Shown: positions 27,613-36,663 of the stretch, in pieces
Numbering within the stretch: position 1 is the first letter of the stretch
Layout of the letters: every line of letters starts with the position of its first letter
Assembly (NCBI GenBank): GCA_002471255.1
Contig: DKPP01000004.1
Span: 52,465-116,464 of the forward strand
Direction of reading: 5' to 3'
From: Akkermansiaceae bacterium UBA7331
Lineage (GTDB): Bacteria > Verrucomicrobiota > Verrucomicrobiia > Verrucomicrobiales > Akkermansiaceae
DNA length: 64,000 nucleotides
Program-made: the position numbers and the translations under genes
The notes under the pieces: model-generated
Told to the model about the DNA's origin: nothing
Seen by the model: the letters and a program-made list of their open reading frames with translations, nothing else
Database searches by the model: none

Positions 27613-28141
27613 TGTTTTTCTATTGTTATGTTGGGCTTTTTTTAATGTGGCATTCTTTCCGGGCACAGGTCACCCCTATGGTGAGTAGGGTGGAAGTAAA
27701 GCGAATCTTATCGAAATGATATGTAGGCCGATTTGGTTACTTCCGAGTGATGAGTCCATCAAGGCGGGAACAACAAGGTAGCTGTTGTCGTCCTAAAAAA
27801 AAATATCTTTTTTGATTTAAATCTTTTTGGGATACCTAATCTATAGGTTCTACAATAGTTCCACGTATTTTTTATTTTTTTTCTTGATGCTGTGAATAAT
27901 TAAGTTCTCCTGAATATCAGTTTTTCCTGTTTTTGTAATCGATTTATAATGAATTGTTTTTGTGTGAATTGTGTTTTGCGGGTAGGGCATATTTTTGTAG
28001 GTTATTGTATTACTAGTGAGTTATGATAATTACGAATTATTCTTAGTTTTTTCCCGTGTTATTCACATGATATTGATAGATTTTTAAGGTTATGAATACG
28101 TGGATATTGACAAGTCTTTCAAACGCAACTAGCCTTTAAGG
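27613..28141. other. Putative replication origin (oriC) upstream of dnaA
   Basis: A 529-bp gene-free, AT-rich gap next to dnaA. It has a DnaA-box TTATTCACA at 28059-28067 and its exact reverse complement TGTGAATAA at 27891-27899, with T- and A-rich tracts at about 27794-27890 that could be the unwinding element. A weaker box-like CGTGGATA occurs near 28100. The dnaA promoter also lies here. Two good boxes are few for an oriC, so this stays a candidate. Confidence 0.6.
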
Positions 28142-28690
28142 ATGGAATCGGTACAAGGAAATCATCGAGAGGTCTCATTGCTTTATCGTGGGGAATTTTT
28201 AGAAGTTTTTCGTGATGCCCACTGGGAATATGTAGGTCGCGTGGGGAGCCATGGTGCTGTGATGATCATTCCCGTGACTGCCGATAACGAGTTGGTTTTA
28301 GTAGAAGAATATCGATATCCTCTACAAACTATGACTATTGGGTTGCCGGCGGGAATAAGTGGCGATGAGCCGGGGAAGGAGAATGAAAAGATATCTCAAA
28401 CGGCAATACGTGAATTGGAAGAAGAAACGGGGTATGCCGTCCATTCTTTAGAGTTTTTATTTACCGGACCATCTTCGCCAGGTTTGACCAATGAGATGAT
28501 TTCATTTTATTTGGCCAAGGATCTCGAGAAAGTGGGTGAGGGTGGTGGCGTGGCAAACGAAAACATTACCGTACACACGATCCCTATTAAGGATGTTGCC
28601 AATTGGGCTATGGAGCAAATCAAGGCAGGCAAATGCGTCGATCCTCGAGTGTTTATGGCTCTTTATTTTGTGTCTTGTCAGCAGGGTTAG
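28142..28690 (+). CDS. Nudix hydrolase, ADP-ribose pyrophosphatase-like
   Basis: 182 residues. The Nudix box is seen as GISGDEPGKENEKISQTAI followed directly by RELEEETGY, with the REx2EExG metal-binding core intact but a longer gap than usual after the first Gly. The N-terminal strands (LVEEYRYPLQTMTIGLPAG) match ADP-ribose pyrophosphatases, which hydrolyse ADP-ribose to AMP and ribose-5-phosphate. The 3' end overlaps the convergent msrAB gene by 38 bp. Confidence 0.88.
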   Translation: MESVQGNHREVSLLYRGEFLEVFRDAHWEYVGRVGSHGAVMIIPVTADNELVLVEEYRYPLQTMTIGLPAGISGDEPGKENEKISQTAIRELEEETGYAVHSLEFLFTGPSSPGLTNEMISFYLAKDLEKVGEGGGVANENITVHTIPIKDVANWAMEQIKAGKCVDPRVFMALYFVSCQQG

Positions 28691-29753
28691 TTGTCGAATC
28701 CTTGTCTTTGGCTTGGAAAAGATAGAGGTATTTGCCATATCCTGCTTTTTCCATGTCGTCTTTAGGGATGAATTTGAGTGAAGCGCTGTTGATGCAATAG
28801 CGCAAGCCTCCCTTTTCGGTAGGGCCATCATTAAAGACATGTCCTAAATGTGCGTCGCTATTGGTTGCGATAACCTCCTGCCTAATCATGCCATGAGAAG
28901 TATCCCTTTTCTCTGATACGATAGATTTGTTGAGCGGTTGGGAAAAACTAGGCCAGCCACAGGCATCAAATTTGTCTTGGGATGAGAAAAGAGGTTCACC
29001 GGTGGTAACATCTACATAGATACCTTCGCGTTTTTCATTCCAGTAAGGGTTTTCATAAGGTCTTTCAGTTGCTCCTTCCTGAGTTACTTGATACTGGATG
29101 GGTGTGAGTGATTTTTTTAACTCCTCTTTAGACGGAAGTTTATAGGGGTTTGGATCCGGTTTGGGTGTGACTGTTTTTGCCGTTTCAAATAAAGCTTTGG
29201 GTAGGTGACAATATCCATTAGGATTTTTGTCCAAATAATCTTGGTGATATTCCTCGGCGAGATGATAGCTTTTTAATGGCTCTGCCTCGATTACGATGGG
29301 TTCTTTATATTTCTTTTGTAATTCTTGTATCGCATCTTTGATCGTTTTTGCCTCTGCCGGATCGGTATAATAAATACCTGTGCGATATTGTGTGCCACGA
29401 TCATTGCCTTGCTTATTGAGTGAAGTTGGGTCAACGATGTTAAAATAAAGCTGTAACAAATGATTTAATCCGATTATTTTAGGATCGTAAGTAATATGTA
29501 CTGCTTCGGTATATCCGGATTTACCTGTGCAGACCATTTTATAGTCAGGATTCGGAGTGTTACCGTTGGCATAGCCAACCGTGACAGACGTGACGCCCGG
29601 AATTTCCGAAAAATATTTTTCCACTCCCCAAAAACAACCTCCGGCTAGGTATATTTCTTTTTGTTGGGCATTATTCGCAAATGAGATATTCATAAAAAAT
29701 GATAAAATGATAATTAAGACAAAAGTGCTCATCGAACGTGCCATAGAGGACAT
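28653..29753 (-). CDS. msrAB: Bifunctional peptide methionine sulfoxide reductase MsrA/MsrB, exported
   Basis: I start at 29753, just ahead of a signal peptide (MARSMSTFVLIIILSFFMNI) that ends before NNAQQKEIYL; 29744 is an alternative. The MsrA domain has the catalytic AGGCFWGVEKYF and PDYKMVCTGKSGYTEAV; a linker at about residues 185-215 leads to the MsrB domain with zinc-site and catalytic signatures CGWPSFSQPL, LGHVFNDGP and RYCINSASLKFIP. The fusion repairs both S- and R-sulfoxides of methionine in exported proteins. A C-terminal Lys/Asp-rich tail overlaps the Nudix gene. Confidence 0.94.
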   Translation of the reverse strand: MSSMARSMSTFVLIIILSFFMNISFANNAQQKEIYLAGGCFWGVEKYFSEIPGVTSVTVGYANGNTPNPDYKMVCTGKSGYTEAVHITYDPKIIGLNHLLQLYFNIVDPTSLNKQGNDRGTQYRTGIYYTDPAEAKTIKDAIQELQKKYKEPIVIEAEPLKSYHLAEEYHQDYLDKNPNGYCHLPKALFETAKTVTPKPDPNPYKLPSKEELKKSLTPIQYQVTQEGATERPYENPYWNEKREGIYVDVTTGEPLFSSQDKFDACGWPSFSQPLNKSIVSEKRDTSHGMIRQEVIATNSDAHLGHVFNDGPTEKGGLRYCINSASLKFIPKDDMEKAGYGKYLYLFQAKDKDSTTNPADKTQNKEP

Positions 29754-29999
29754 ATTTGTAAGCTTTACTTGATTCGTTGGAAAATAATCTGAGCACACTT
29801 GGAACATATTATTAAGATACTTAATAATAGTATACCGTTGAAAAAATAAGAAGAAAGCTCAAGGTTAATGACATATGTTTCTTTTGTTATGCGTGTAAAT
29901 GCATTACTGCTTCTTGTTTAAGTGTCTTGTCATTTTATGCTTGGTATGTATAATGACCGCGCTTCATTGCTAATTGTCCAGCAATGAGGGAGAAAAGTT

Positions 30000-31856
30000 A
30001 TGGCTAAGCATCAATTAGAATCGGGAAATCAAGAATCCGAATCTCTCATGAAACGCATGGGGTATCTATGGAGAGAGTATTTGAGATATGAGAAATGGAC
30101 TCTTTTAGGTGCCGGTCTTTTAGGTGCCCTATCAGCTATTGCCGGTGGTTTTGGTTTGCCTTTTCTATTAAATAGCATTTTTCCAATTATTTTTGGCAGG
30201 GCTGAAATGCCTGAGGCTTGTGAAAATCTTCTCATTTCTTGGTTTGGTGCGGATAACATCCATGTAATCAGTATCTGGGTGGCGGCCTCATTTTTCCCTT
30301 TGATTGTTTTAATCCGTGGTGTTGCCGGATTTGGGAACGTGTATTATTTAACGAAAGCCGGTTTGGGCGTATTGGAAAAAATGCGTCTTAGTATGTATCG
30401 TTGCTTTCAGAATTTATCTTTATCTTTTCATGATAAACGACAAAAAGGCGATTTGTTAAGCCGTTTAATGGGTGATACCGCTTCTTTACAGGATGGTTTG
30501 ATCCAAGTAACGAATGATTTGATCATTCAACCATTAACTCTTCTTTCTGCTTTAGCTTATTTGATTTATCGTTCGTTTGTCAGTGAGCAGTTTATGATTT
30601 TGCTCTTGAATATGCTTTTGGTGGGTGCTTGTGTGATTCCTATTCAAAAGATTGGTCGCAAACTTTTAAGTCGAGCTCGTGTGCAACAAGCCCAAATGGG
30701 GGATTTGTCTTCAACTATCCAAGAGAATCTTGCTTCGCAGCGTGATATTCGAGCTTTTGAGTTGGAATCTCAACAAATTGGGATGTTCCGTACAAAAATC
30801 AGATCATTTTTAGAGATTACTCTATCGGTTGTAAGATGGAAGAGTATCTTGACCCCGATGATTGAAGTGGTGAGTGCTTTAGCCATTGCCGTGACTTTAT
30901 ACATAGGTGCTCGTAATCATATGACTTTGGGTGATTTTAGTGCCTTGGTCGCTGCTATGTATCTGTGCTACGAACCTGTTAAAAAATTAGGTGCGGTGCA
31001 GAATAGGATGAAAACAATGATGGCCAGTTTTGAGCGTGTAGATGAGATTTTAAGTACTGAAGATGAGGTTCCTGAGCCTAAAGAGCCTAAAACGATGGAA
31101 AAGTGGAACGGACGAGTGGAGTATCGCAATGTTTCTTTTGCGTACGATCCTGAGCATCCGGTTATCCACAATGTTTCCTTGGATGTGCCGGCAGGTCAGG
31201 TCGTTGCCTTAGTGGGGCCAAGTGGTTCGGGTAAAACCACCATGATCAATTTATTGTGTCGTTTCTATGATGTGCAAAGTGGCAATATCTTTGTCGATGG
31301 TGTGGATGTACGTGATTTTGGTAAACAAGATTTGATGAGCCATATTGCTTTGGTTTCTCAGTTTTCTATTATTTTCCGCGGTACGATTTTAGAAAATATC
31401 TTAATCGGTAAGCCAAGTGCAGATAGAGAAATGGCGATCAACGCATCGAAAAAAGCTGCCGTAGATAGTTTCGTATTTGAAGAAAAAGAGGGATATGACC
31501 GTTTGATCGGTGAAATGGGTGAAGGATTATCCGGAGGACAACGCCAGCGTGTGTCGATCGCTAGAGCATTTTTAAAAGATGCCCCTATCTTGATTTTGGA
31601 TGAAGCGACAGCATCTCTTGATATGAAGAGTGAAGAACTCATTCAAAAAGAGATTGAGACTTTATCACAAGGTCGTACGACATTTGTTATTGCGCACCGA
31701 TTCAGCACCATCCGTATGGCTGATCGTATTTTGGTAATGGAAAAAGGGCGCATCATAGGAGACGGCACGCATGAGGAGTTAATGGATAATTGTCCGATGT
31801 ATCGTGATTTATATGAGCGGCAGATTATGCCTGCTAATAATGAAGAAGCAGTTTAA
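30000..31856 (+). CDS. ABC exporter, MsbA-like (permease-ATPase fusion)
   Basis: 618 residues: six-helix transmembrane domain to about residue 350 (LLSRLMGDTASLQDG coupling region), then the ATPase with Walker A VGPSGSGKTTM, Q-loop VSQFSIIFRGTILEN, signature GLSGGQRQRVSIARA, Walker B ILILDEATASLD and H-loop AHRFSTI. All ATP-site residues are present. The MsbA-like form suggests lipid A or another amphipath as substrate, but specificity is not provable here. It is 18 bp ahead of a close paralogue, so a heterodimer or a duplicated homodimer pair is possible. Confidence 0.92.
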   Translation: MAKHQLESGNQESESLMKRMGYLWREYLRYEKWTLLGAGLLGALSAIAGGFGLPFLLNSIFPIIFGRAEMPEACENLLISWFGADNIHVISIWVAASFFPLIVLIRGVAGFGNVYYLTKAGLGVLEKMRLSMYRCFQNLSLSFHDKRQKGDLLSRLMGDTASLQDGLIQVTNDLIIQPLTLLSALAYLIYRSFVSEQFMILLLNMLLVGACVIPIQKIGRKLLSRARVQQAQMGDLSSTIQENLASQRDIRAFELESQQIGMFRTKIRSFLEITLSVVRWKSILTPMIEVVSALAIAVTLYIGARNHMTLGDFSALVAAMYLCYEPVKKLGAVQNRMKTMMASFERVDEILSTEDEVPEPKEPKTMEKWNGRVEYRNVSFAYDPEHPVIHNVSLDVPAGQVVALVGPSGSGKTTMINLLCRFYDVQSGNIFVDGVDVRDFGKQDLMSHIALVSQFSIIFRGTILENILIGKPSADREMAINASKKAAVDSFVFEEKEGYDRLIGEMGEGLSGGQRQRVSIARAFLKDAPILILDEATASLDMKSEELIQKEIETLSQGRTTFVIAHRFSTIRMADRILVMEKGRIIGDGTHEELMDNCPMYRDLYERQIMPANNEEAV

Positions 31857-31874
31857 GCCCAATTTAGAGTGATT

Positions 31875-33659
31875 ATGTTTAAAAAAGTTTTTGCTTACGG
31901 AAAATATTTGAAGCCTCAATTGGGTACGATGATTTTTGCTATTTTAGCAGGTGTCATCTCGTCTTGGGCTAGTGGATTCGGTTTGCCTTTGTTGGTGAAG
32001 TTTGTTTTCCCGATCGTATTTGATGATCAACCTTTGCCCCCTGAAGTCAGTGAATGGATCATAAGATGCTTCCATCCTGACAACATGAGAGAGTTTGTAT
32101 TAATTTTCACCTGTAGTTTCTTACCGTTTATTTTCCTATTCCGTGGGGTGGGGATGTTCTTTAACGTTTATTTAACTAGCATCGTAGGTGTAAAAGTTTT
32201 AGAAGCGATTCGTATAGATGCCTTTTCTCGCTTGCAAACATTGCCTTTGTCGTTTCATGAAAAGCAACAAAAAGGTGATTTGATGAGCCGCTTGTTGAAT
32301 GACACGGCTAACGTCCAGTCTTGTGTCACCGTTGTTGCAAATGATATTATCAAACAACCGATGACGTTGATTGCTAGTTTGTCCTATTTAGTTTGGCAAA
32401 CTTATGTGAATCCGCATAGCTCATTGCTCCTTTTGAACTTATTTTTTATTGCCTTGTCTTTGATTCCGATTAAGTTTTTTGGTAATCGTTTGATGAAAAA
32501 GGCACAATTGTTACAAGAACAATTGGGAACCTTAACTGCGGTGGCTCAAGAGAACCTTGTTTCTCAGCGAGAAGTACGCTCTTACGGTATGCAGGAACAA
32601 CAGGTCTCCTTATTCCGTGCCATGACTATGAGGTTCTTCCACATTCAATTAAGAATGATCAAGTATCGCCAGTTTTTGGTGCCGGTAATGGAGCTTGTCT
32701 CCGCTATCGGTTTGGGGATTTTACTTGTTAGAGGTCAGAATGTGGGGATGACTTATGAAGATTTTTATGCTTTGGCTTTGGCCTTGTTTATGTGTTATGA
32801 CCCATTGAAAAGGCTGGGCTCTACATTTAACACTCTTAAAAATGCCCAGGCTTCTTTGGATCGTCTTAATTATATATTGAAGGCAGACGATAATTTGCCC
32901 GAACCTGAAAATCCGAAAAATCTTGGACGCGCCAGTGGTCATATTTCCTACAATCATGTTGATTTTAGCTATAATGGCGAGCACCAAGTTCTTTCTGATA
33001 TCAATGTGGAAATCAAACCTGGCGAAGTCATTGGTTTAGTCGGTCCTAGTGGAGCCGGTAAGACAACGTTTGCCAGCTTGTTGCCTAGATTTTATGATGT
33101 AAGTTCAGGCTCAATCAAAATGGATGGTTTGGATTTAAGAGACATGACCTTCCATGATATTCGTAAAAATATCTCTTTAGTGTCTCAGCATCCGGTTTTA
33201 TTCCGTGGTACGATTATGGAAAACATCCGTATGGGGAAACCCGGTGCTACGGATCTAGAAGTAATCGAAGCTTCTAAACAAGCCTCGGCTCATGAGTTTA
33301 TTACTTCTATGCCTGATGGGTATGAGACTGAGCTAGGTGATGGTGGTAGCGGATTGTCGGGTGGTCAAAGACAACGTGTGACCATTGCCAGAGCATTCTT
33401 AAAGAATGCCCCTATTCTTATTTTAGATGAAGCTACTGCCTCACTGGATGCTGAAAGCGAATCCATCATTCAAAAAGAACTCGACCATTTGGTAGAAGGT
33501 AGAACGGCGCTTATTGTTGCCCACCGCTTTAGTTCTATTAAAGTAGCCACTCGCATATTGGTGTTTGAACATGGGCATATCATTGGTGATGGCACGCATG
33601 AGCAGCTGTATAACCAATGTGACTTATATAAGGAGCTATTTGATAAACAGTCCTTATAA
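31875..33659 (+). CDS. ABC exporter, MsbA-like, second tandem copy
   Basis: I prefer the ATG at 31875 over the GTG two codons upstream. The 594-residue product has the same layout as its upstream neighbour: six transmembrane helices (SRLLNDTANVQSC coupling), Walker A VGPSGAGKTTF, VSQHPVLFRGTIMEN, GLSGGQRQRVTIARA, ILILDEATASLD and AHRFSSI. Neither copy has a degenerate ATP site, unlike many heterodimeric exporters, which leans toward two working homodimers or a symmetric heterodimer. It ends before the broken hairpin at 33667. Confidence 0.92.
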   Translation: MFKKVFAYGKYLKPQLGTMIFAILAGVISSWASGFGLPLLVKFVFPIVFDDQPLPPEVSEWIIRCFHPDNMREFVLIFTCSFLPFIFLFRGVGMFFNVYLTSIVGVKVLEAIRIDAFSRLQTLPLSFHEKQQKGDLMSRLLNDTANVQSCVTVVANDIIKQPMTLIASLSYLVWQTYVNPHSSLLLLNLFFIALSLIPIKFFGNRLMKKAQLLQEQLGTLTAVAQENLVSQREVRSYGMQEQQVSLFRAMTMRFFHIQLRMIKYRQFLVPVMELVSAIGLGILLVRGQNVGMTYEDFYALALALFMCYDPLKRLGSTFNTLKNAQASLDRLNYILKADDNLPEPENPKNLGRASGHISYNHVDFSYNGEHQVLSDINVEIKPGEVIGLVGPSGAGKTTFASLLPRFYDVSSGSIKMDGLDLRDMTFHDIRKNISLVSQHPVLFRGTIMENIRMGKPGATDLEVIEASKQASAHEFITSMPDGYETELGDGGSGLSGGQRQRVTIARAFLKNAPILILDEATASLDAESESIIQKELDHLVEGRTALIVAHRFSSIKVATRILVFEHGHIIGDGTHEQLYNQCDLYKELFDKQSL

Positions 33660-33666
33660 AATCTTC

Positions 33667-33689
33667 AATAGAAAGGCCGATTCCTTGTT
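33667..33689. repeat. Half copy of the 35003-35042 terminator hairpin
   Basis: AATAGAAAGGCCGATTCCT (33667-33685) matches 35003-35021 directly, and 33670-33689 is the exact reverse complement of 35022-35041. Only one arm is present here, so it cannot fold alone. It marks the left edge of the segment carrying the YhcG gene. Confidence 0.8.
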
Positions 33690-33814
33690 GGTATTTCTTT
33701 TAAAAAAGTTTTGTCGATTTATGTCTCAGTAGATAGACTATAGAGGGACCGAGCAAGGCGAGGATAGTAAACTCAAGTTTTACAAAGTTTATTATAAAGA
33801 AGGGCGATGAAAAT

Positions 33815-34855
33815 ATGGCAAAGGAGATTAAGATAATAAACGATATTGAGTACGTGCAAATACTGCAACAAGCCGTTGCAGAAATTCAAATTGCTCGGAC
33901 TACTATTGCACGCCAAATAAACACAACTGTAAACTCTGTATATTGGAATATAGGCAAGTTGCTATTTGAGAAAAAGCTAGAAGGTGGATATGGTAGTGGT
34001 GTAGTTAATAGATTGTCTATTGATCTTAAAAAGCAGTTTCCGGATATGGGGTTGTCGCCTCGTAATTTGTGGTATATGAAACGGTACTATGAGCTTTATT
34101 ATCAAGCTGATATAAAACTGCAACAAAGCGTTGCAGTTTTACCTTGGGGTCATAATATATTGCTCATGGGCAAGGAACTACCATTAGAGCAAATATTTTT
34201 TTATTCGCAAGAGGCAGTTCGGAAAGGTTGGAAAAAAGATTTATTGCTTAACGCCATAAAAATGAATACCTATGCCAATCACCAGACCCAAATCAAAAGC
34301 AATAACTTTGATATTGCATTACCCGAAGTACAAGCGGATTATGCTAATGAGATATTTAGAAATTCGTATAATTTAGGTTTTCTTGAAATAACAGAACCTA
34401 TTAAAGAGTTAGTGTTGGAAAAACGTTTAGTAGCCAAAATCAAATCGTTTATTTTAGAATTAGGTAGAGGATTTACATTTATTGGCAATCAATACCGTTT
34501 AGAGTATAACAACAAAGAGTATTTTGTAGATATGCTTTTCTTTCACAGGGGATTGCGTTCGCTCGTAGCTATTGAATTAAAAATTGGCGGATTCAAGCCT
34601 GAATACGTTGGTAAAATGAATATGTATCTTTCGCTGCTTGATCGTTTAGAACGTGGAGAGAATGAAAACCAATCAATCGGTATTATCCTATGTGCAGATA
34701 GAGATCATTTAGATGTAGAAATAGCTTTGCACGATATACAGAAACCAATTGGAGTTGCAGAATATCAACTACTACTACCTAAAGAAGAACTTCAAACAGT
34801 ACTTTTGGATGAGATAAAAGCTATTGAGAGCGAGGCGATATCTGAAGATAAATAG
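33815..34855 (+). CDS. PDDEXK nuclease domain protein, YhcG/DUF1016 family
   Basis: 346 residues. The N-terminal helical DUF1016 domain is seen in VNSVYWNIGKLLFEKK and MGLSPRNLWYMKRYY; the C-terminal PD-(D/E)xK nuclease in FIGNQYRLEYNNKEYFVDMLFFHRG with the later SLVAIELKIGGF (D...ExK). A ribosome-binding site GAAGGGCG precedes the ATG at 33815. Relatives are often found with restriction-modification or other defence genes, and roles in DNA processing have been proposed. It sits alone between hairpin copies, inserted between convergent genes. Confidence 0.88.
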   Translation: MAKEIKIINDIEYVQILQQAVAEIQIARTTIARQINTTVNSVYWNIGKLLFEKKLEGGYGSGVVNRLSIDLKKQFPDMGLSPRNLWYMKRYYELYYQADIKLQQSVAVLPWGHNILLMGKELPLEQIFFYSQEAVRKGWKKDLLLNAIKMNTYANHQTQIKSNNFDIALPEVQADYANEIFRNSYNLGFLEITEPIKELVLEKRLVAKIKSFILELGRGFTFIGNQYRLEYNNKEYFVDMLFFHRGLRSLVAIELKIGGFKPEYVGKMNMYLSLLDRLERGENENQSIGIILCADRDHLDVEIALHDIQKPIGVAEYQLLLPKEELQTVLLDEIKAIESEAISEDK

Positions 34856-35002
34856 GCTTTGCCTTGAATAATCACGATCATGATAGGAATTTAAATAGTT
34901 TATCCTAAGTGATCGATAATTGATTAATATTGTCTACATTTGTTTGGAAATAGATTAAGTTATGTAGTGCTGCAAATTACAGAAAACAAGATTTATTGCC
35001 AT

Positions 35003-35042
35003 AATAGAAAGGCCGATTCCTAACAAGGAATCGGCCTTTCTT
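35003..35042. terminator. Bidirectional terminator between YhcG segment and oprB-like gene
   Basis: AGAAAGGCCGATTCC pairs with GGAATCGGCCTTTCT around a TAACAA-type loop, followed by TTATCTTG on + and TATTAT on -. It can end both convergent genes. One arm is repeated at 33667-33689. Confidence 0.85.
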
Positions 35043-35064
35043 ATCTTGATTTTGTATGTTTATT

Positions 35065-36573
35065 TTAGAATGTCCAAACGTTTTGGATTTGGAAGACTAC
35101 ATTGGTTTCATTTTTCTTACCATTGATTGGATCTTTGATGATCTGGATATCCGGTTGGATCGTCATGGTAGGGGTTAATTGATAGACGTAGGTTAACTCG
35201 ACGCCATACTCGTTTTTGTTAACATTTGCGCCTGAGTCAGGAGCCTTTGCCCAGATTAGGCCAAGACCTAAATACCCGGAGTTGGCTGCACCTTTGCCGC
35301 AGAATGGGGATAACCAAGCAATACCTGTAGTAGCGGAGGCTTGTACGCCATTTACTTTAGCCGCCGTGTTGTCAGCCCAACCGGCACGCATAAACCAACC
35401 TAAATTAGTGTTTTTGCCTAAAGCTTGTTGGAAGTTCATTGCGATACCACCACCATTTTGACCGTCTGTTGTTACAAAGAAAGGTTGGAAACGATAGACG
35501 CCTTGACCTAAGCCACAAACATCATCAACTACGAAGCCTACTTCCAAAACGGTACTCCAATCACTAATATGAAGATATTTGAACGGATTATGGTTAACAG
35601 GGGAGTAATTGGAAGCACTGGACAACATCATGTAGAAGTTGTTGTTTGGCTGCCATGCGACTAAACCGCCCAATGATGCATAAGTGAGTGGCAATGCAAT
35701 GTTGTTTACAAATGCGCTATTAACAAGATTATTGTTGTTCGTATTGGCGTAGGTGTTGTGGTCGAGATAGTTCGTTGTATCGATCATACCACCCATAATG
35801 AGGAGTTTACCGTCACAGCATGTATAAGCTAAGCTTAAATCGCCTAAGTGTCCTTTAGGACCTTTATAACCACCAAATGGGCTAGTTAAGGAACCAATTG
35901 AATTTTGAATACTTTGTTCATCCTCGTTATATCCAAATCCATCACCAAAATCGACTTCTACGGCTAAGAATAATCCGCTACCTGTTTTTTTATTACGGAA
36001 TATATCCCAGTTGGCCAGTAAAATGCCATTGTGAGACGTCATAGATCTCTTGGTGCCGGGTAGAGTGCTACCTGATACATCGGAGAAGTTAAAACCATAT
36101 TGTAATAAATAAGTCAGACCATAATCAGACAAAGCAGTTTTTAGTTTTTGAGCACCTGTTGAAAGAGGATCTTCCTTAATTAAAGCATTTGGCTCCACGC
36201 ATGTATTACCAAATAAGAAGGCACCATCTAAATATGGCATTAATTTAACGGGTTTTGATGCAAACCAATTAATTGATGGGCAAGTAGCTCCAGGTTCCAA
36301 TATTTGACGTTGATTAAGGACATCTTGCGGTGTAGGTAAACCTTTAGATCTCTTTGTGAGCTGTTTATCAGCCGGAAGACCTTTTTGCAAACTAGGAGAA
36401 ATTTCGTGAGTTTGTAAGATTTGCGAACTATGCCCGTTCTGGTTATTTAAGTATTGGCTAGGTGGAGGTGCCGCCGGAGTCCCTTTTGGTGTCTGGGCTG
36501 CTGCTACGCTAAATGCCACCATGCAAATAGAACTTGTAATGAATTTTGTGTAAATAGAGTGGGAATGGTACAT
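35065..36573 (-). CDS. OprB-family carbohydrate-selective porin
   Basis: The ATG at 36573 gives MYHSHSIYTKFITSSICMVA, a signal peptide ending about VAAAQ; a GTG six codons upstream is less likely. After a Pro/Gln-rich linker the mature part has repeated amphipathic beta strands with the OprB-like start (LKTALSDYGLTYLLQYGFNF), GILLANWDI and the aromatic C-terminal end NVWTF required for outer-membrane insertion. The family forms 16-stranded sugar-permeable channels. Single gene, fitting a carbohydrate-using lifestyle seen in the two glycosidases downstream. Confidence 0.85.
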   Translation of the reverse strand: MYHSHSIYTKFITSSICMVAFSVAAAQTPKGTPAAPPPSQYLNNQNGHSSQILQTHEISPSLQKGLPADKQLTKRSKGLPTPQDVLNQRQILEPGATCPSINWFASKPVKLMPYLDGAFLFGNTCVEPNALIKEDPLSTGAQKLKTALSDYGLTYLLQYGFNFSDVSGSTLPGTKRSMTSHNGILLANWDIFRNKKTGSGLFLAVEVDFGDGFGYNEDEQSIQNSIGSLTSPFGGYKGPKGHLGDLSLAYTCCDGKLLIMGGMIDTTNYLDHNTYANTNNNNLVNSAFVNNIALPLTYASLGGLVAWQPNNNFYMMLSSASNYSPVNHNPFKYLHISDWSTVLEVGFVVDDVCGLGQGVYRFQPFFVTTDGQNGGGIAMNFQQALGKNTNLGWFMRAGWADNTAAKVNGVQASATTGIAWLSPFCGKGAANSGYLGLGLIWAKAPDSGANVNKNEYGVELTYVYQLTPTMTIQPDIQIIKDPINGKKNETNVVFQIQNVWTF

Positions 36574-36663
36574 GCGAGGATAGACTACCACATATAGTCA
36601 TAACGTTCATGTATGACAAAAAAAGCGTGACAGTAGATGAAACTATAAAAGAATTTTACAGTA

